The notes: generated from the letters alone by a model not told the origin. Positions 35,104 to 46,027 are shown, counted from the first letter of the stretch. The stretch is 64,000 nt of DNA from Pleurotus djamor (GCA_029747585.1 JAPEVF010000051.1:38251-102250), one strand, 5' to 3'. Translations and numbers: made by a program.

Positions 35104-36897
35104 TTAAGAACTTCCAAAAGTATCGTCAAGATCTTCAGCACTGTCTCCATGAAGATAAAGCGGGGCGGGCAGTTCCAAAGCTATCTCCAGGGTGTAAAAT
35201 TCATAATCCGATCCCCAGGGTTTTGGAGGAGCGGGACACTGGAAAGCATGACCTTCGGGAATTACGAAAACACAGTATTTTTGTTTGGTTGCGAGACGGC
35301 TGGACAGGAGCGATAGACCTTCAATGTTCAATGAGTACTTCGAGGATATGGTCATTTGGAAGGCTACACCGAGATCGTCGGATAGGCGGATGTACGAGTC
35401 GAATGCGGGGTTGTTGGCTTCTTCCGGTAAGTAGTACACGGACGCGTCGCGTGTGCGATCAATGTGCATCGTTGATGTATAGGTTTCGACACGTTTTGGA
35501 CGTATAGGTACGATTTGGATCTCCGAGTCGTCATTGCGCTTCATGACTGTTGAGTCCTCAGATAACGCCATCTTCTGTATTACCAGCTCACCGCCCGAGG
35601 CAGATTCGCAAAGTTGCTCATGACACCAATTCTCGAAAGCCCATCCTCGCATGACCACAGCCGACCTTGGTCCACTCGTCTTTTCCAAGAAGGACTGATG
35701 GGCATCTGCCCCCTTTTCACGGAAATGTTTCCACAATTTGCGATAGATATAACGAGACGCTATGGCGTGGACCATCCAGTCGGGTCGGATGTATTCGACA
35801 GACGTCGGGTCAGGAAGGGGTTTGGCTCGGAGGGTTTGGATAAGACAGTCAGAGGCGGTGGGATGAGCTTCATGGGGGTTACGGAGTAAGTCGGCGAGGG
35901 TTTGTATGTCGAGGTAGTTAATCTGCTCCTGGACCTCCCTTTCGTGATCNTAGATCCCACTCAGTATGGCCGTTCGTATGGTGCGTATGTCGCGCCCATA
36001 CAAGGAGATCCAAGTGTCTACCTGGTCGAGAGTGTGATCGGGGTAGATTGTAGAGAAGCTATTCGCAGATCGAGGATTTACTAGAGCATAACAGCGATGC
36101 GGCATCAAATATTAGACAGTCCGGACTTACAAGTTCAGCATTTCGCTGCGTGATAGGGGGTTCATCACGAACATACTGGGCCGCCGGTGTTTCCGCCAAT
36201 TGTTATAGTTGGAAAGCAAAGGCGCGGTGGCATGGATAGGGAAAGCTGGCGATGCCAGCACGAGTCCAGGTGGTGGGGGACCGGCCATATCGTCCACGAG
36301 CGCTGGGATCCGACGGAAGAAAGTGTTGCGTAGGCATTCAAATTTCTTGACGGTGAAAACACCCTCGTTCGCAAAGACGTATGTCGTTTCGAAATGCTGA
36401 TAGATGACTGGTTGCTTTTGGGAGAGATAGCGGATGAGGAGGTAGAGTAAGAAACAGCTTTTTCCTGGAATTGGTTCGAGTGGATGATCAACTCCATGTA
36501 AAGACGACGTACCGATACCAGATTGGCCTGTCAGAATGAGACCAGAATCTGCATGACTGGGGGAATTCCGCAGCGCCAGTATGCGTTCCTCGAAGTAACG
36601 GTATCGGGGGAGAACGATCAGCCTGAGATGTGGATTGAACGATTCATAGGTAAATGGGGGAATATGATCTCCTAATTGGATGAACTCGGTTTTGTTGGAG
36701 TCAATGGATATGGGATTCTCTCCGTCCGTCCAGAAACGCTTATAGAGTTTCACAAATGTGTCGTTAGTATGGACATGTTCAAGTGATTCCGGGAGGCCTT
36801 CCATGTGTGCGCAATTTGGATATAGGTGATGGTAGGATGAATAGGACTCAACTTCATTGTCCGCTACCTGTACAGGCATAGTTAACACAGAGGGCAT
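35104..36897 (-). CDS. RHS/Crinkler-type P-loop NTPase with nuclease-like C-terminal domain, copy A
   Basis: A P-loop NTPase fused to a restriction-endonuclease-like domain, the architecture known from Crinkler/RHS-type eukaryotic effectors; assignment is by motif recognition. The Walker A GQSGIGKS is formed only after splicing a 48-nt intron (about 36463-36510) that interrupts the P-loop. A later stretch TTYVFANEGVF and IPALVDDMAGPPPP follow the P-loop, DD being a Walker B candidate. The second exon joins at 36046-36048 (ag|CTTCTC). The nuclease-like part has VVMRGWAFENWCHEQL, NNPAFDSYI and LGVAFQMTISSKYSL, close to the variant D...FQxT motif of this group. An in-frame N lies at 35950. The start codon lies 66 bp after the stop of the upstream b561 gene. 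Cellular role in fungi is unknown. Confidence 0.72.
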
Positions 36898-36963
36898 CCG
36901 TAGATTTAATGTATAAATAATCNATGTCTAAAGCTCCACACCATCAANCTCTGAACGAAGGGC

Positions 36964-37789
36964 TTAGAAAAATTTCATCTTCGACAGCCTAGGAGAAGAA
37001 CGACATTAGTATCTAAGGAGTAATCAACGTTCGGGAGGAGAGGTGGGTGTTTATTTACCTCACTCGGACGTATACCGAGGCGAGCATGACGACCGGCGCA
37101 ATCACGAAGGCAAGTAACCGTTGTAGAAAGGAGGTGTTTCGCATTCCCCAACCTGACTGTGCGCCGCCGAAGTGAGCGGTCAACAGGAGGAGAGGGAACC
37201 AAAAGTATCCAGAGAGTCTACCAAGTCTGTGTGTTAGTAACGTGAGTTGAGCGTTGGATGGATAGTGATGACCGGTGGTACTTCCATACGAGCTTTGCTT
37301 TCATCCCGCCTCCGAATGCTACGCCCCCAAACCATACGCTACCGCCTCCGAGTAAGACTTGGAATATCAACCAGATGATGCAGAGAAGGCCCATCGTCTA
37401 CGCCCAAACTGTCAGCGCGTCGAATTCAGAGAGAAGGGTAGAACGAGGGCATACCCCAAGCCATGATGCNAAGTGNTCTCTNCCATTGAGGGACTTGTTG
37501 TACCAAACGGCAAACGTCCCCAGGAGAATCGATGGGAACGCGAGGAAAAAGATGGCGAGGTGGTGGCGAGCGAAACCAGCAGCCTTGGTTTTAGGTTGTG
37601 ATGTAGGTTGTAGCGTCAATATCCCTGGAAAACGACTCGGTAAGATCGCCAAGAAAGACAGTCTGATAGATAAACGCACCATATGTGATAAGTGCGATAG
37701 AGAAAGTCTGGAGAAGGGGGTGGATTGCGAACCACCCGTGAGCCTTTGGGTCGTTGCTCAGCTCCGCGTACCAGGATATGATGAGGAAG
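36964..37789 (-). pseudogene. Cytochrome b561-domain gene, copy A, 5' end missing
   Basis: Reads AELSNDPKAHGWFAIHPLLQ, LQPTSQPKTKAAGFARHHLA, ILLGTFAVWYNKSLNG, GGSVWFGGVAFGGGMKAK, LTAHFGGAQSGWGMRN and LSKMKFF-stop, with introns at the same places as the complete copy B (43405-44522). Upstream of FLIISWYAEL the acceptor site and first two exons of copy B have no counterpart; the sequence there (to about 37930) is unrelated and open. Three Ns fall in the exon near 37470-37482. It is therefore a 5'-truncated paralogue, or it uses a new first exon that I cannot identify. Confidence 0.65.
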
Positions 37790-38225
37790 ATCAATTCGAT
37801 GGTGTTTGTCGATGTTATCGAATTCGTGCGTCGCCCATCTTCGACTATCTTTCGANTCGACGCCGCATTCAACACCAAATCAGCCATGAACATGATCAAC
37901 TCACCAACATCCTTGGACACTATATTCATTCTTGTGAGTACACTTCGAAACTACTCACCCTACGTACAGCTACACTACCAATCCTTCCCGCAACTCTCCC
38001 TTGCCCTCCGCGAACCCGACCGGCCTCAACCTGCCTCTCCCTTGCCCCCCTCCATCCCATACATCCCTACCATACATCCTCCAGTCAGCCTATGCCCTCG
38101 CACACGAGCACGAACGACTTACCAACCATATACAAACCTCAAACNCTCCTTCCGTCGCCGTCGACGACCAAGAAAACCGAAAATNCATAGAAATGAAGAT
38201 TTTTTTGNAAAAAAAAATCGAAATC

Positions 38226-40815
38226 TTATCTCTTCGACGACGGTATCAATGTTTCATGAAAACTTTCGCAAACTCGTCCAAGGATACTCCAGATGTGTAG
38301 GACCATGGGGGTGTTGTCGTCATACGTGGGCGTTTCGGTGCGAGGGAGGCATGGTCGAAATTCGGCAGGGGGAGAGTCAGCGCTAGCGGACGAAAGGTAG
38401 TCAATATCTTGATGATAAGTACCCACTCGCATTTTATATATCCTCAATAAACTTGTTTCTTTCCTTCTTTTGTGTGTCGGAGTGATTTTTCGAGGGGTCG
38501 CCTCCGGGTTTGGGTGTCCAGCCAAACTACTAACCAATCATTCAGCCTTTCGTAAGCATATCAGAAGATGAACATACAACGTACCTTTGTAGGCGTGTAA
38601 CGTTTCGGCTGAACGGACAAGGTTCGAGCAAGCAANCAAGTCATCTACGCGCGAGGGGGGAAAACAGGAAAACATGAATCGGTGAGTTCCGCGCCAAAGG
38701 ACAGCAGTGAAACCACTCATATAGACTTTGAGTAGGTCCTAGCATCGTTACCCCAGCGTTCCGGCGGCGCNCNCAACGATTTTAAAAATCCGTCCATGNA
38801 CGTCCTCCATGGTCGAAACTTTGAAAACACATCCTACCCTCTCGAAAACCAGGGAAGATGTGCGCTGATGACAGCGTAACTCGGGGATGTACCTGTATTT
38901 GTCCAGCGTTTCGGTCGGGGTGAGTTATTCATGAATATGTGGTCGGTCGGGGGGGATACCATCATCACGTCTGAAATTCTTCTTTCAGGGCATATTCAAC
39001 GTCATGAGGACATGCCTAGATGACGTGCCTTCAAGGGCCAGCAATAATCGGCCCGGCGCATCGAGGTTTGGCTGTGTAAATCGAGATTCTGGGGCGGGAG
39101 GTAGGGGGAGGGATTATCAAGAACACAGTATGGTGTCTCGTAAACTCGGGTGTAGGCGACGATATGATGTGGGAAGTCGGGGATGTGGTTGGATAGAGCC
39201 AGCGTTTCGGTGTTCTTTGGGTATCTGCGGATTTGTGGGAGGTTAGACGAAGAATCAAGGATAACTGGTGAATTAGGTATGTCAGAACGTTTTTGATCGN
39301 GTTGAATGATGATTAGATGGATAACCTTCGATTTACAAGCATAAGGCCATCGCTCNATCAAGATTTCCAAATGGAAACAAGATTTTCTGCGTGGNGATGG
39401 AAAGGTGAAAGCAGCGATAATCAGTGAGTACATCATCGTAAAGGAGCCTTGAATCAACTTACCTCAACCCTAGGTAGCATCTCAGAACGCTTGAGCAGCG
39501 CTACCCTTGCCGTTTTCGGTAATTTTGACTTGGAGGGTGAGGACACAAGCCATGGCTCAAATAGCCAAATCTTCATGCACCGCCTCGAAATCTCGGTCAG
39601 AGGCGCGCCAACTGTATACGAACCTGGGACTATAGCGATAGTTTCCCTCCGTTTCGTACGAGACTGGGAATCCATGGTTTTCCGCCNANCACCACNCTTA
39701 TCTGGATATAAATGAGAGATTGTGAGTGTAACGATGATCTACGCGAGCAGTAATGACTCACAATCTCGCTTATAGACACCGCAGACTCCTCCATCCTCGT
39801 ACCGAATTCTTGAATTTGCCGAATGCGGTACGAGGAACCAGCTGATGGTTGGAATTTCAAAAAAGGACGGCAGCCTTTCGCAAACTCGGTCGGTAGGTTG
39901 GGAAGTCGGGGATACGCTGATCGTAGGCCACCGTTTGGTGCTTGTTTGGGAATTCAAGATTTCCGTGGGGAGAGGAGGTAAGTTTGGTTAATACGCCCTG
40001 AAAACAAAGTATCAAGCAGAATTACTCCAATGGAATCATTTCTAGATGATGTACCGTGAATATCAAGCCTTGGAAATCGCGATAGACAGGGTTTTTGCGG
40101 AGGAAACGAGGAANCTGTCCGAAATGAAGGCAGGGTGAGTTACAAGGAACACGGCTTGAATATTCATGGAAGCGACTCACTAAGCCTTCACCCCCGCGTA
40201 TTAGATCGGCCCCCCGCACTCAGTACAAGGGAAACTCGGTCTCATAGGAGTNGGTCGAGGTTTCATGGAGAAATGAAAGAAACGGCGTGATGGACGAAAA
40301 TGACGAAAGGTCGGGTTACGACACCGCCTACGCGTCCGTGGCTGGACTAGTGATTTTGGGTGATGGAGATATGAGTGGCGCAGACCAGAGTTTCGGTCTT
40401 GACTGAGAATTACAAGATCTAGGAAGTAAGTATTCTTGGTGTTTCGATTTGGCTGAATTTGCTTACTTGCTGGCACTTTCCCCTTGTAGCACTCACTCCC
40501 CGATCTGCAGCGTAGGCAGATGGGGGTGAGTAGGTGTACTCGAGGCCATTGGTGGGACTTCGAAATGTGGGGTGCAGGTGCAGGCAGATGGGGATGAGTA
40601 GCCTTAGGCGTGTTCGAGGTTGTTGGCGGATGTGGGAGGGACAGAGAACAAGGTAAGTGAGATGAACAGTTTTGATCCAACTGATTACTCACAGGTACAC
40701 CAAATCTAGATGAGTAGGTGTACTCGAGGCCATTGGTGAGACCTCGGAAATTCAAGACAACCTAATACCAAGTGAGTGTAGTGGCACGAAATGAGGGAAA
40801 TGAAGTCATTACTCA
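38226..40815. repeat. Array of degenerate units, many Ns, coding status unclear
   Basis: A core of about 100 bp recurs in the same orientation near 38260-38350, 38815-38925, 39130-39210, 39860-39955 and, weaker, 40320-40420. Read on the plus strand it is TCGCAAACTC, then about 25-35 nt later TCGGGGAT, then about 20 nt later AGCGTTTCGGTG. On the minus strand each core reads (R/K)TETL...IP. A second unit (GTACTCGAGGCCATTGGTG, 40537-40555 and 40718-40736) repeats 181 bp apart. Several ACTCAC words could be minus-strand splice donors, so a multi-exon repetitive minus-strand gene is possible. More than ten Ns make frames unreliable. No known domain recognised. Confidence 0.45.
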
Positions 40816-40837
40816 CAGGTCCGAGATTGGCCTAGCC

Positions 40838-41030
40838 CACTGTGTGCCCGTGGAACGCTTCCCGTCTCTTGCACTTTGAACGGTCATGGATCCGTCATCC
40901 TCCCTGTCGATTCGATTGGAAGAACTTTGACAATTCGTCTCGCGGATGCAAAGAAAAAGCCACATATGATATGATTGGAGAGGAATCCCGGGCGACGTCG
41001 CAAAGCTGGGTTGGCTTTTCTAGTTTAGGT
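40838..41030 (+). pseudogene. FunK1 fragment (copy 5 relic)
   Basis: About 190 bp match the part of FunK1 copy 4 around 17130-17310: TGGAACGCTTCCCGTCTCTTGCACT, then FDWKNF-SSRGCKEKATYDMIGEES followed by the equivalent of the DVAKLSWPDF segment in a shifted frame. Nothing of the kinase core follows. It is closer to copy 4 than to copies 1-3. Confidence 0.75.
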
Positions 41031-41118
41031 ACAACAAAAATGGTACGCTATGAGTACCGGAATTTTACTCGGTGAGATACATGTGTAATTATATAAGTAA
41101 AGTTTACGGTACTTTGCT

Positions 41119-41790
41119 TTAGGGTAGATCATGAATGGTAAAGAGGATATCAGCTGGTGGCGATCGCTTGATGTTGCGGATTCGCCGTGATTCGTCAACC
41201 CCAGTTTGATTGGCAATGGGGATTCGCTGCGATTCGACAACTCCGGGGATAAACTTTGGGAAGGTGATTTTGAGGACACCGTTTTCGAGCTTGGCATCCA
41301 CCCACTGTGCCTTTCCCCGATGTGAGCCTGCTATCAATATGGCTGAAATGGGACGAGTGGCACACCTTGATACCTGGGGGTAACTGGAAAGACCTGAAAA
41401 CCTTCCCGTAGGGAATCTCCCGAACAATATACCCCTCTGGCGCGGTGTCTTCATGCATTACGTCGGGCATGGCGGAGATGATGACTCGGTTGGAGTCATA
41501 TAATTGAATGTCGATGTCACTTTGCCTGTAACCTGGGAGTTCTACGGAGACGGTTACACTTTGCTCGTTTTTGCCTTCGTACACGTTCATCCTAGATGGA
41601 TCAATGAGTAAGTCACAAGAATGAATATAAATGGAAGTCGATCCTACCTCGGACGACGGACAGCTAGTCTGGAGGAATCCGGGCCAGCTGGAGCACCAGC
41701 AACTTGCCCATTGTTGACACGAGCCTTGAAGGCTTCTTCAAAACGACGGTCAAAGTCATCATGGGAGGGTTCGCAGACATAGATACACAT
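41119..41790 (-). CDS. Small heat-shock protein (HSP20/alpha-crystallin)
   Basis: ATP-independent holdase chaperone, about 183 aa in three exons. The N-terminus MCIYVCEPSHDDFDRRFEEA resembles the DFDRLFDEAF start of basidiomycete HSP20s. The alpha-crystallin domain runs from MNVYEGKNEQSVTVSVELPG to the C-terminal beta strand KLENGVLKITFPK, followed by IPIANQ near the end where an IxI motif is usual. A TATAAA (41858-41853) lies 63 bp before the ATG. It abuts the truncated end of NTPase copy B. Confidence 0.9.
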
Positions 41791-41852
41791 TGCAAGTCTC
41801 GGATGACGTGGGGTTGCAATTTGATGTGTGGTGACGAGGATGAAAACCGTGC

Positions 41853-41858
41853 TTTATA
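41853..41858 (-). promoter_or_regulatory. TATA box of the HSP20 gene
   Basis: TATAAA on the minus strand within GGAGTATAAAGCACG, 63 bp upstream of the start codon, a usual distance for a strongly inducible fungal heat-shock gene. Loose TTC/GAA words further upstream (41880-41925) do not make a perfect heat-shock element. Confidence 0.6.
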
Positions 41859-41984
41859 CTCCTCGCGAAAGGAGTAAAACTCCTTTCATTGAAACCCCTG
41901 TCATTTTGAAGGTCGGAAGAACCGCCTCTGAGTGATGACCCGCTTTGTCGATTGATTACTCCGCGCCAGCGGCCGACGTTGGCG

Positions 41985-42605
41985 CTTAGGGGGACCGGCG
42001 GTATCGTCCACGAGCGCTGGGATCCTACGGAAGAAGGTGTTTCGCAGGCATTCAGATATCTTGACGGAGAAAACCCCATTGTTCGCAAAGACGTATGTCG
42101 TTTCGAAATACTGATAGACCATTGGTTGTTTTTGGGAGAGATACCGGATGAGGAGGTAGAGTAAGAAACAGCTTTTTCCTGGAATTGGTTCGAGTGGATG
42201 ATCAACTCCATGTCAAGACGACGTACCGATACCAGATTGGCCTGTCAGAATGACGCCAGAATCCGCATGATTGGGGGAATTCCGCAGCGCCAGGATACGT
42301 TCCTCGAAATAACGATATCGCGGGAGAACGAGGAGCTTGAGACGTGGATTGAACGATTCATAGGTGAATGGGGGAATATGATCTCCTAATTGGATGAACT
42401 CGGTTTCACTGGAGTCAATGGATATGGGGTTCTCTCCGTCCGTCCAGAAACGCTTATATAGTTTCGCGAAGACGTCGTTAGGATACGTACGTTCGAGTGC
42501 ATTTGGGTGCGCCTTGATGAGGCCGTCCATGTGTGCGTGATGTGGGTGGTGGGTGATGGTGGGGTGAAAAGATGACAATTTCAAAGGACTCAACTTCATC
42601 TTCCT
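41985..42605 (-). pseudogene. RHS/Crinkler-type NTPase, copy B, both ends lost
   Basis: Closely matches copy A from just after its first 15 codons through LYKRFWTDGENPISIDS, IQLGDHIPPFTYESFNP, the intron-split GQSGIGKS P-loop and FFRRIPALVDDTAGPP. Similarity stops at about 41985; the nuclease-like half is absent and unrelated sequence follows. The 5' end is cut at about 42605, where a separate remnant of the first codons is found inverted at 44587. Promoter and true start are gone. Confidence 0.8.
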
Positions 42606-42638
42606 CCACTCTCAGTTCACTTCCCCCTACGTTTGCTC

Positions 42639-42890
42639 ATGAAAAAGCCTCGAAAGACGCGCCATACACGGAGGAGAATGGAGGAGAAACTCAGTGTTAT
42701 TCTCGACACGATCACAGACGTTCATTTCAAAGGGTTTGTTCACTTTCAGGAGGTGCCCTTCGATCCCCCGGCTTCTGAATCTTACGCGGACCTCTTGCAG
42801 GCCATCACTACATTTTTGCAAAGTGGTTCAAAACTCAAAGTCGGACGACGCCCTGTCGACATCGTGAAAGTCCTGGTACAATCACCCTAA
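42639..42890 (+). CDS. Hypothetical small protein or first exon
   Basis: An 83-codon ORF starting ATG at 42639: a very basic start (MKKPRKTRHTRRRMEEK) then an acidic/hydrophobic body ending VDIVKVLVQSP. I do not recognise it. It starts about 35 bp from the inversion breakpoint. Sequence to 43100 could encode more (for example EEWAATVAIGIVTQEGLSLG near 43016-43075 in another frame), so it may be one exon of a larger gene. The rest of 42891-43404 shows no gene. Confidence 0.3.
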   Translation: MKKPRKTRHTRRRMEEKLSVILDTITDVHFKGFVHFQEVPFDPPASESYADLLQAITTFLQSGSKLKVGRRPVDIVKVLVQSP

Positions 42891-43404
42891 AAGTAAAGAG
42901 CAAAAAACGCGGCCACCTCCACCGAGTATCATCCCACCTACCTCATTACCGACGGGCTTCTCCTCCGAATAGGAAGCCCTCTAAAATACACCAACAGGGA
43001 CGAAACGGCTCCTCGAAGAATGGGCTGCGACAGTGGCTATAGGAATCGTGACGCAGGAAGGCTTGTCTCTTGGCCGAGAGAAAGTCTTTCAACCTCCGTT
43101 TGCAACATATCGCGGTTGACTGCTGTCCTAATGTAGATAAGGCACAGGCGGGAACACGTTAGTAAAGATAGAGATATGTCCGGACTCGGGGTAATCATAA
43201 AGGCGTGAAGCACGGTGCAATGTTCATGATGTCTGATTTATGGGCGTTTCTATTGGCTTGATGCGTACGACCTTTCCACGACGACTGCGTGAATTTTCTC
43301 AAGACCAACCATGTCCGGCTGTGCGCGCATCCATAAAAGCCTCAAACCCTCCGTTCCCGGAGTCATTCCCACCCAACCACCAACCTATATAATAATAACC
43401 ACAC

Positions 43405-44522
43405 ATGTCCTCCACGTCACCCGAGACCGCTAATCAAGAAGACTACGAACTCCTTCTTCCTCAGGGCCAGGACCAGTCGAAAGCTCAGGACGGCATGGGC
43501 AAAGAGGAACAAATGTTGAAGCCTGAGGGTAGGCCTGGAGATTCATTGGCGAAATTGGCAGGGTTGGTGAGTTGCGCTTCCCACCTTTTATCGAGTTTCT
43601 TGGTTGATCATGTACCGCGTCCTTTAGGCGGCTTCAGCGGTATGTTATTTATGAAGGGATTCGCTAAGGGAGGTCGGAATTGAACTAAGGGGTTATAGGT
43701 TTTCCTCATCGTATCCTGGTACGCGGAGCTGAGCAACGACCCAAAGGCTCACGGATGGTTCGCAATCCACCCCCTTCTCCAGACGTTCTCTATCACACTT
43801 ATCACATATGGTGCGTTTATCTATCAGACTGTCTTTCTTGGCGATCTCACCGGGTCGTGGTTCCAGGGATATTAACACTACAACCTACTTCACAACCTAA
43901 AACCAAGGCTGCTGGATTCGCTCGTCACCATCTCGCCATATTTTTCCTCGCTTTCCCATCGATTCTGTTGGGTACATTCGCTGCTTGGTACAACAAAGCC
44001 CTCAATGGCAAGAACCACTTTGGATCATGGCATGGGGTATGTACCGTTCTCTCTAAATTCGACGCGCTGACGGGTTGGGCGTAGACAATGGGTCTTCTCT
44101 GCATCATCTGGATGGTCTTCCAAGTCCTACTTGGCGGTGGTAGTGTATGGTTCGGGGGCGTAGCATTCGGAGGCGGCATGAAAGCAAAGCTCGTATGGAA
44201 GTACCACCGGTCAGCACTCAACCCATCCAACGCTCAACTCACGTTACTAACACACAAACCCGACAGACTCTCTGGATACTTCTTGTTCCCTCTCCTCCTA
44301 CTGACCGCTCACTTCGGCGGCGCGCAGTCGGGTTGGGGAATGCGAAACACTTCCCTTCTGCAACGGTTGCTTGCCTTCGTGATCGCGCCGGTCGTCATGC
44401 TCGGCTCGGTATACGTCCGAGTGAGGTAAGTAAACACCCACCTCTCCTCCCGAACCTTGATTACTCCTTGGATACTAATGTCATTCTTCCCCTGTAGGCT
44501 GTCGAAGATGAAATTTTTCTGA
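43405..44522 (+). CDS. Cytochrome b561-domain membrane protein, copy B (complete)
   Basis: Di-heme transmembrane electron carrier family; in animals and plants such proteins pass electrons from ascorbate across membranes. Exons start MSSTSPETANQEDYELLLPQ and continue FLIVSWYAELSNDPKAHGWF, HPLLQTFSITLITYGILTLQ (after splicing a 56-nt intron at about 43811-43866), ARHHLAIFFLAFPSILLGTF, HGTMGLLCIIWMVFQVLLGG, YHRLSGYFLFPLLLLTAHFG and LLAFVIAPVVMLGSVYVRVR. Conserved His residues (HPLLQ, HHLA, HGT, YHR, TAHF) are candidates for heme ligands. Five or six membrane helices are evident. There is no DOMON domain. The stop is 64 bp before the NTPase remnant at 44587, the same spacing as in copy A. Confidence 0.85.
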
Positions 44523-44586
44523 ACACTTCGTTGAGAGATGGATGGTGTGGAGCTTTAGATGGATTATTTGTACATTAAATCTACGG

Positions 44587-44642
44587 ATGCCCTCTGTGTT
44601 AACAGTATATGCCTGAGGAGGTTGTACAGGTATCGGACAATG
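44587..44642 (+). pseudogene. Remnant of the NTPase gene 5' end
   Basis: MPSVLT and the following 45 bp match the first codons of NTPase copy A (36897 downward), including the word GTACAGGTA-CGGACAATGA. A stop at codon 10 closes the frame, and similarity ends at about 44642, precisely where copy B (41985-42605) begins in opposite orientation. Confidence 0.75.
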
Positions 44643-44993
44643 ATGGCCCAGCGGCTGGGATTGAGCAGAGCACTGAATATTTGGATATTGGGGTTTGTGT
44701 CAAATGGATCTGCCAAGAAGGAGTACCATGGGAAGTAATGGGGCTGTCAGATAGATCCAGCGGAGGCGCGTTTTCAAAGGCTACGCATTTGGATCCTCGA
44801 GCTATGTAGAGCATAAGTCCCATAGAAATCCGAGGGCGAGACCTAGATTCTCGAGGTAGATCAGATGCAAAAAGATGATAGCTTTTGAATAACCAAAAGA
44901 TAGTCGCTCCATTGGAAGACATCGACCCGACACGACGGTGAAGGTGCAGGGGCCGGCCTTGATTCAACCAAATCGGGACACAGGAAACGCGAT
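44643..44993. other. Intergenic stretch before FunK1 copy 3
   Basis: No gene recognised. From about 44965 the sequence becomes similar to the FunK1 promoter (CCAAATCGGG...GCGATCACGTGGC). Confidence 0.5.
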
Positions 44994-44999
44994 CACGTG
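44994..44999 (+). promoter_or_regulatory. CACGTG in the orphaned promoter of FunK1 copy 3
   Basis: The surrounding words CCAAATCGGG and GCGATCACGTGGC align with copy 1 at 5990-6020. A TATATAAA follows at about 45012. The coding remnant of copy 3 lies more than 1 kb downstream because the putative Helitron intervenes. Confidence 0.45.
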
Positions 45000-45126
45000 G
45001 CGATGGACATCTATATAAACTTTCTGAACAGCGGTTCGACTCGAGGCACCTCAAGCTCGCGGCCCTGAAAACCCTGGGAACTCGAGCTGCCTTGACCTCG
45101 AGCTGACTGGGCTTGGGGCAACACTA

Positions 45127-45914
45127 TCTATCTTCTATATTATAAAATCCATAGGATTTTTCCCACGGAGACAAAGGACCCTGCACAAATCTATAATCTG
45201 ATTGGTCAGTTCAATAAGCGCTAGCTTCACAAGCGATTTTCTCTCTCCTTTCGCGGTCNTTTTATGTATGCTTTAATTTTTCTTTGTCTCTTCAGATAGC
45301 TGGCTCTGCTCTGGAGCAAGAAGTACGACGAGAAAGGTCCTCCTTCATGCTCAACACGACGCGGGTTCTTTGAATCCTCAGTTCTCACGATCATAAGTTC
45401 AGGGGTGGAGCTCCTAAGTACCGCAAGTGAGTGCAATGGTTCGCAGAGCCTCGAACCGTTTGCGTTGGTGCTGCGAGCAAACAGTCGCAGAGGTGATAGC
45501 GAGAGGACCAGCCATAAGACTGGGTGGGTAAGCCTGTATCTTTGAATTACGGCTTACCAGATTGATATTCGGGTCCGCGATTTTTGCTTCGTCCCAGACT
45601 CCAAACGACAACCATTAAATGGTGGTGGGTGACCGCATTGATCGCTAACTCCTAAAAAGCAGTAGCGTTTGCGGCGTAGACACGCCGAGGCTGATCATGA
45701 GTTTGGGAGCTGTTAGAGACCGAAATAAATCACGCAGCCTGCGGGAATGTGCATATTTACAGGACAAAATATGTTACATGATAGATGATATGTTTCCCAA
45801 TCAGTATCGAGCCATATGGTTGAATGTAAGTATACTTTTGATCAAGAATTTATGTCAAGTGTGCGGTTTTCTCTAGCCTGCCTGCGCCGTGCGAAGCACG
45901 GGTCAGGCGGCTAG
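45127..45914 (+). mobile_element. Putative non-autonomous Helitron
   Basis: The 3' end has a strong hairpin (45874-45913: TAGCC, GCCTG, CCGTGC, loop GAA, GCACGG, CAGGC, GGCTA, with one bulge and one 2x2 mismatch) and terminates in CTAG followed by T, fitting the Helitron CTRR rule. The 5' end TCTATCTTCTATATTATAAA fits the TC-start, AT-rich Helitron terminus and follows an A, as expected for insertion between A and T. Position 45131 is an alternative 5' end. No Rep/helicase ORF inside. It separates the FunK1 copy 3 promoter from its coding remnant. Confidence 0.65.
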
Positions 45915-46027
45915 TTCTTTTCCGATTTCGACTTGGCACTTTGTAGTCTTAACCAAGCGCTGTATTGCCTGCATCCTTATCCCTACACTCGCTCATCTAT
46001 GTGGCATGGTGCCAAAGAAAGTTTGCT

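Noticed and set aside
35030..35105. A T-arm-like word (GTCGGGTCAAATCCCAC) suggesting a tRNA after the Gea gene
   Set aside because: The T loop lacks the invariant TTC, and no matching acceptor, D or anticodon stem can be drawn upstream.
37258..38190. Long plus-strand ORF of about 310 codons
   Set aside because: It is antisense to the b561 copy A exons and runs through several Ns; no protein family resemblance.
45425..45470. Minus-strand GGTTCGAGG resembling a tRNA T loop
   Set aside because: Flanking bases do not form a 5-bp T stem and no cloverleaf can be built; it lies inside the putative Helitron.
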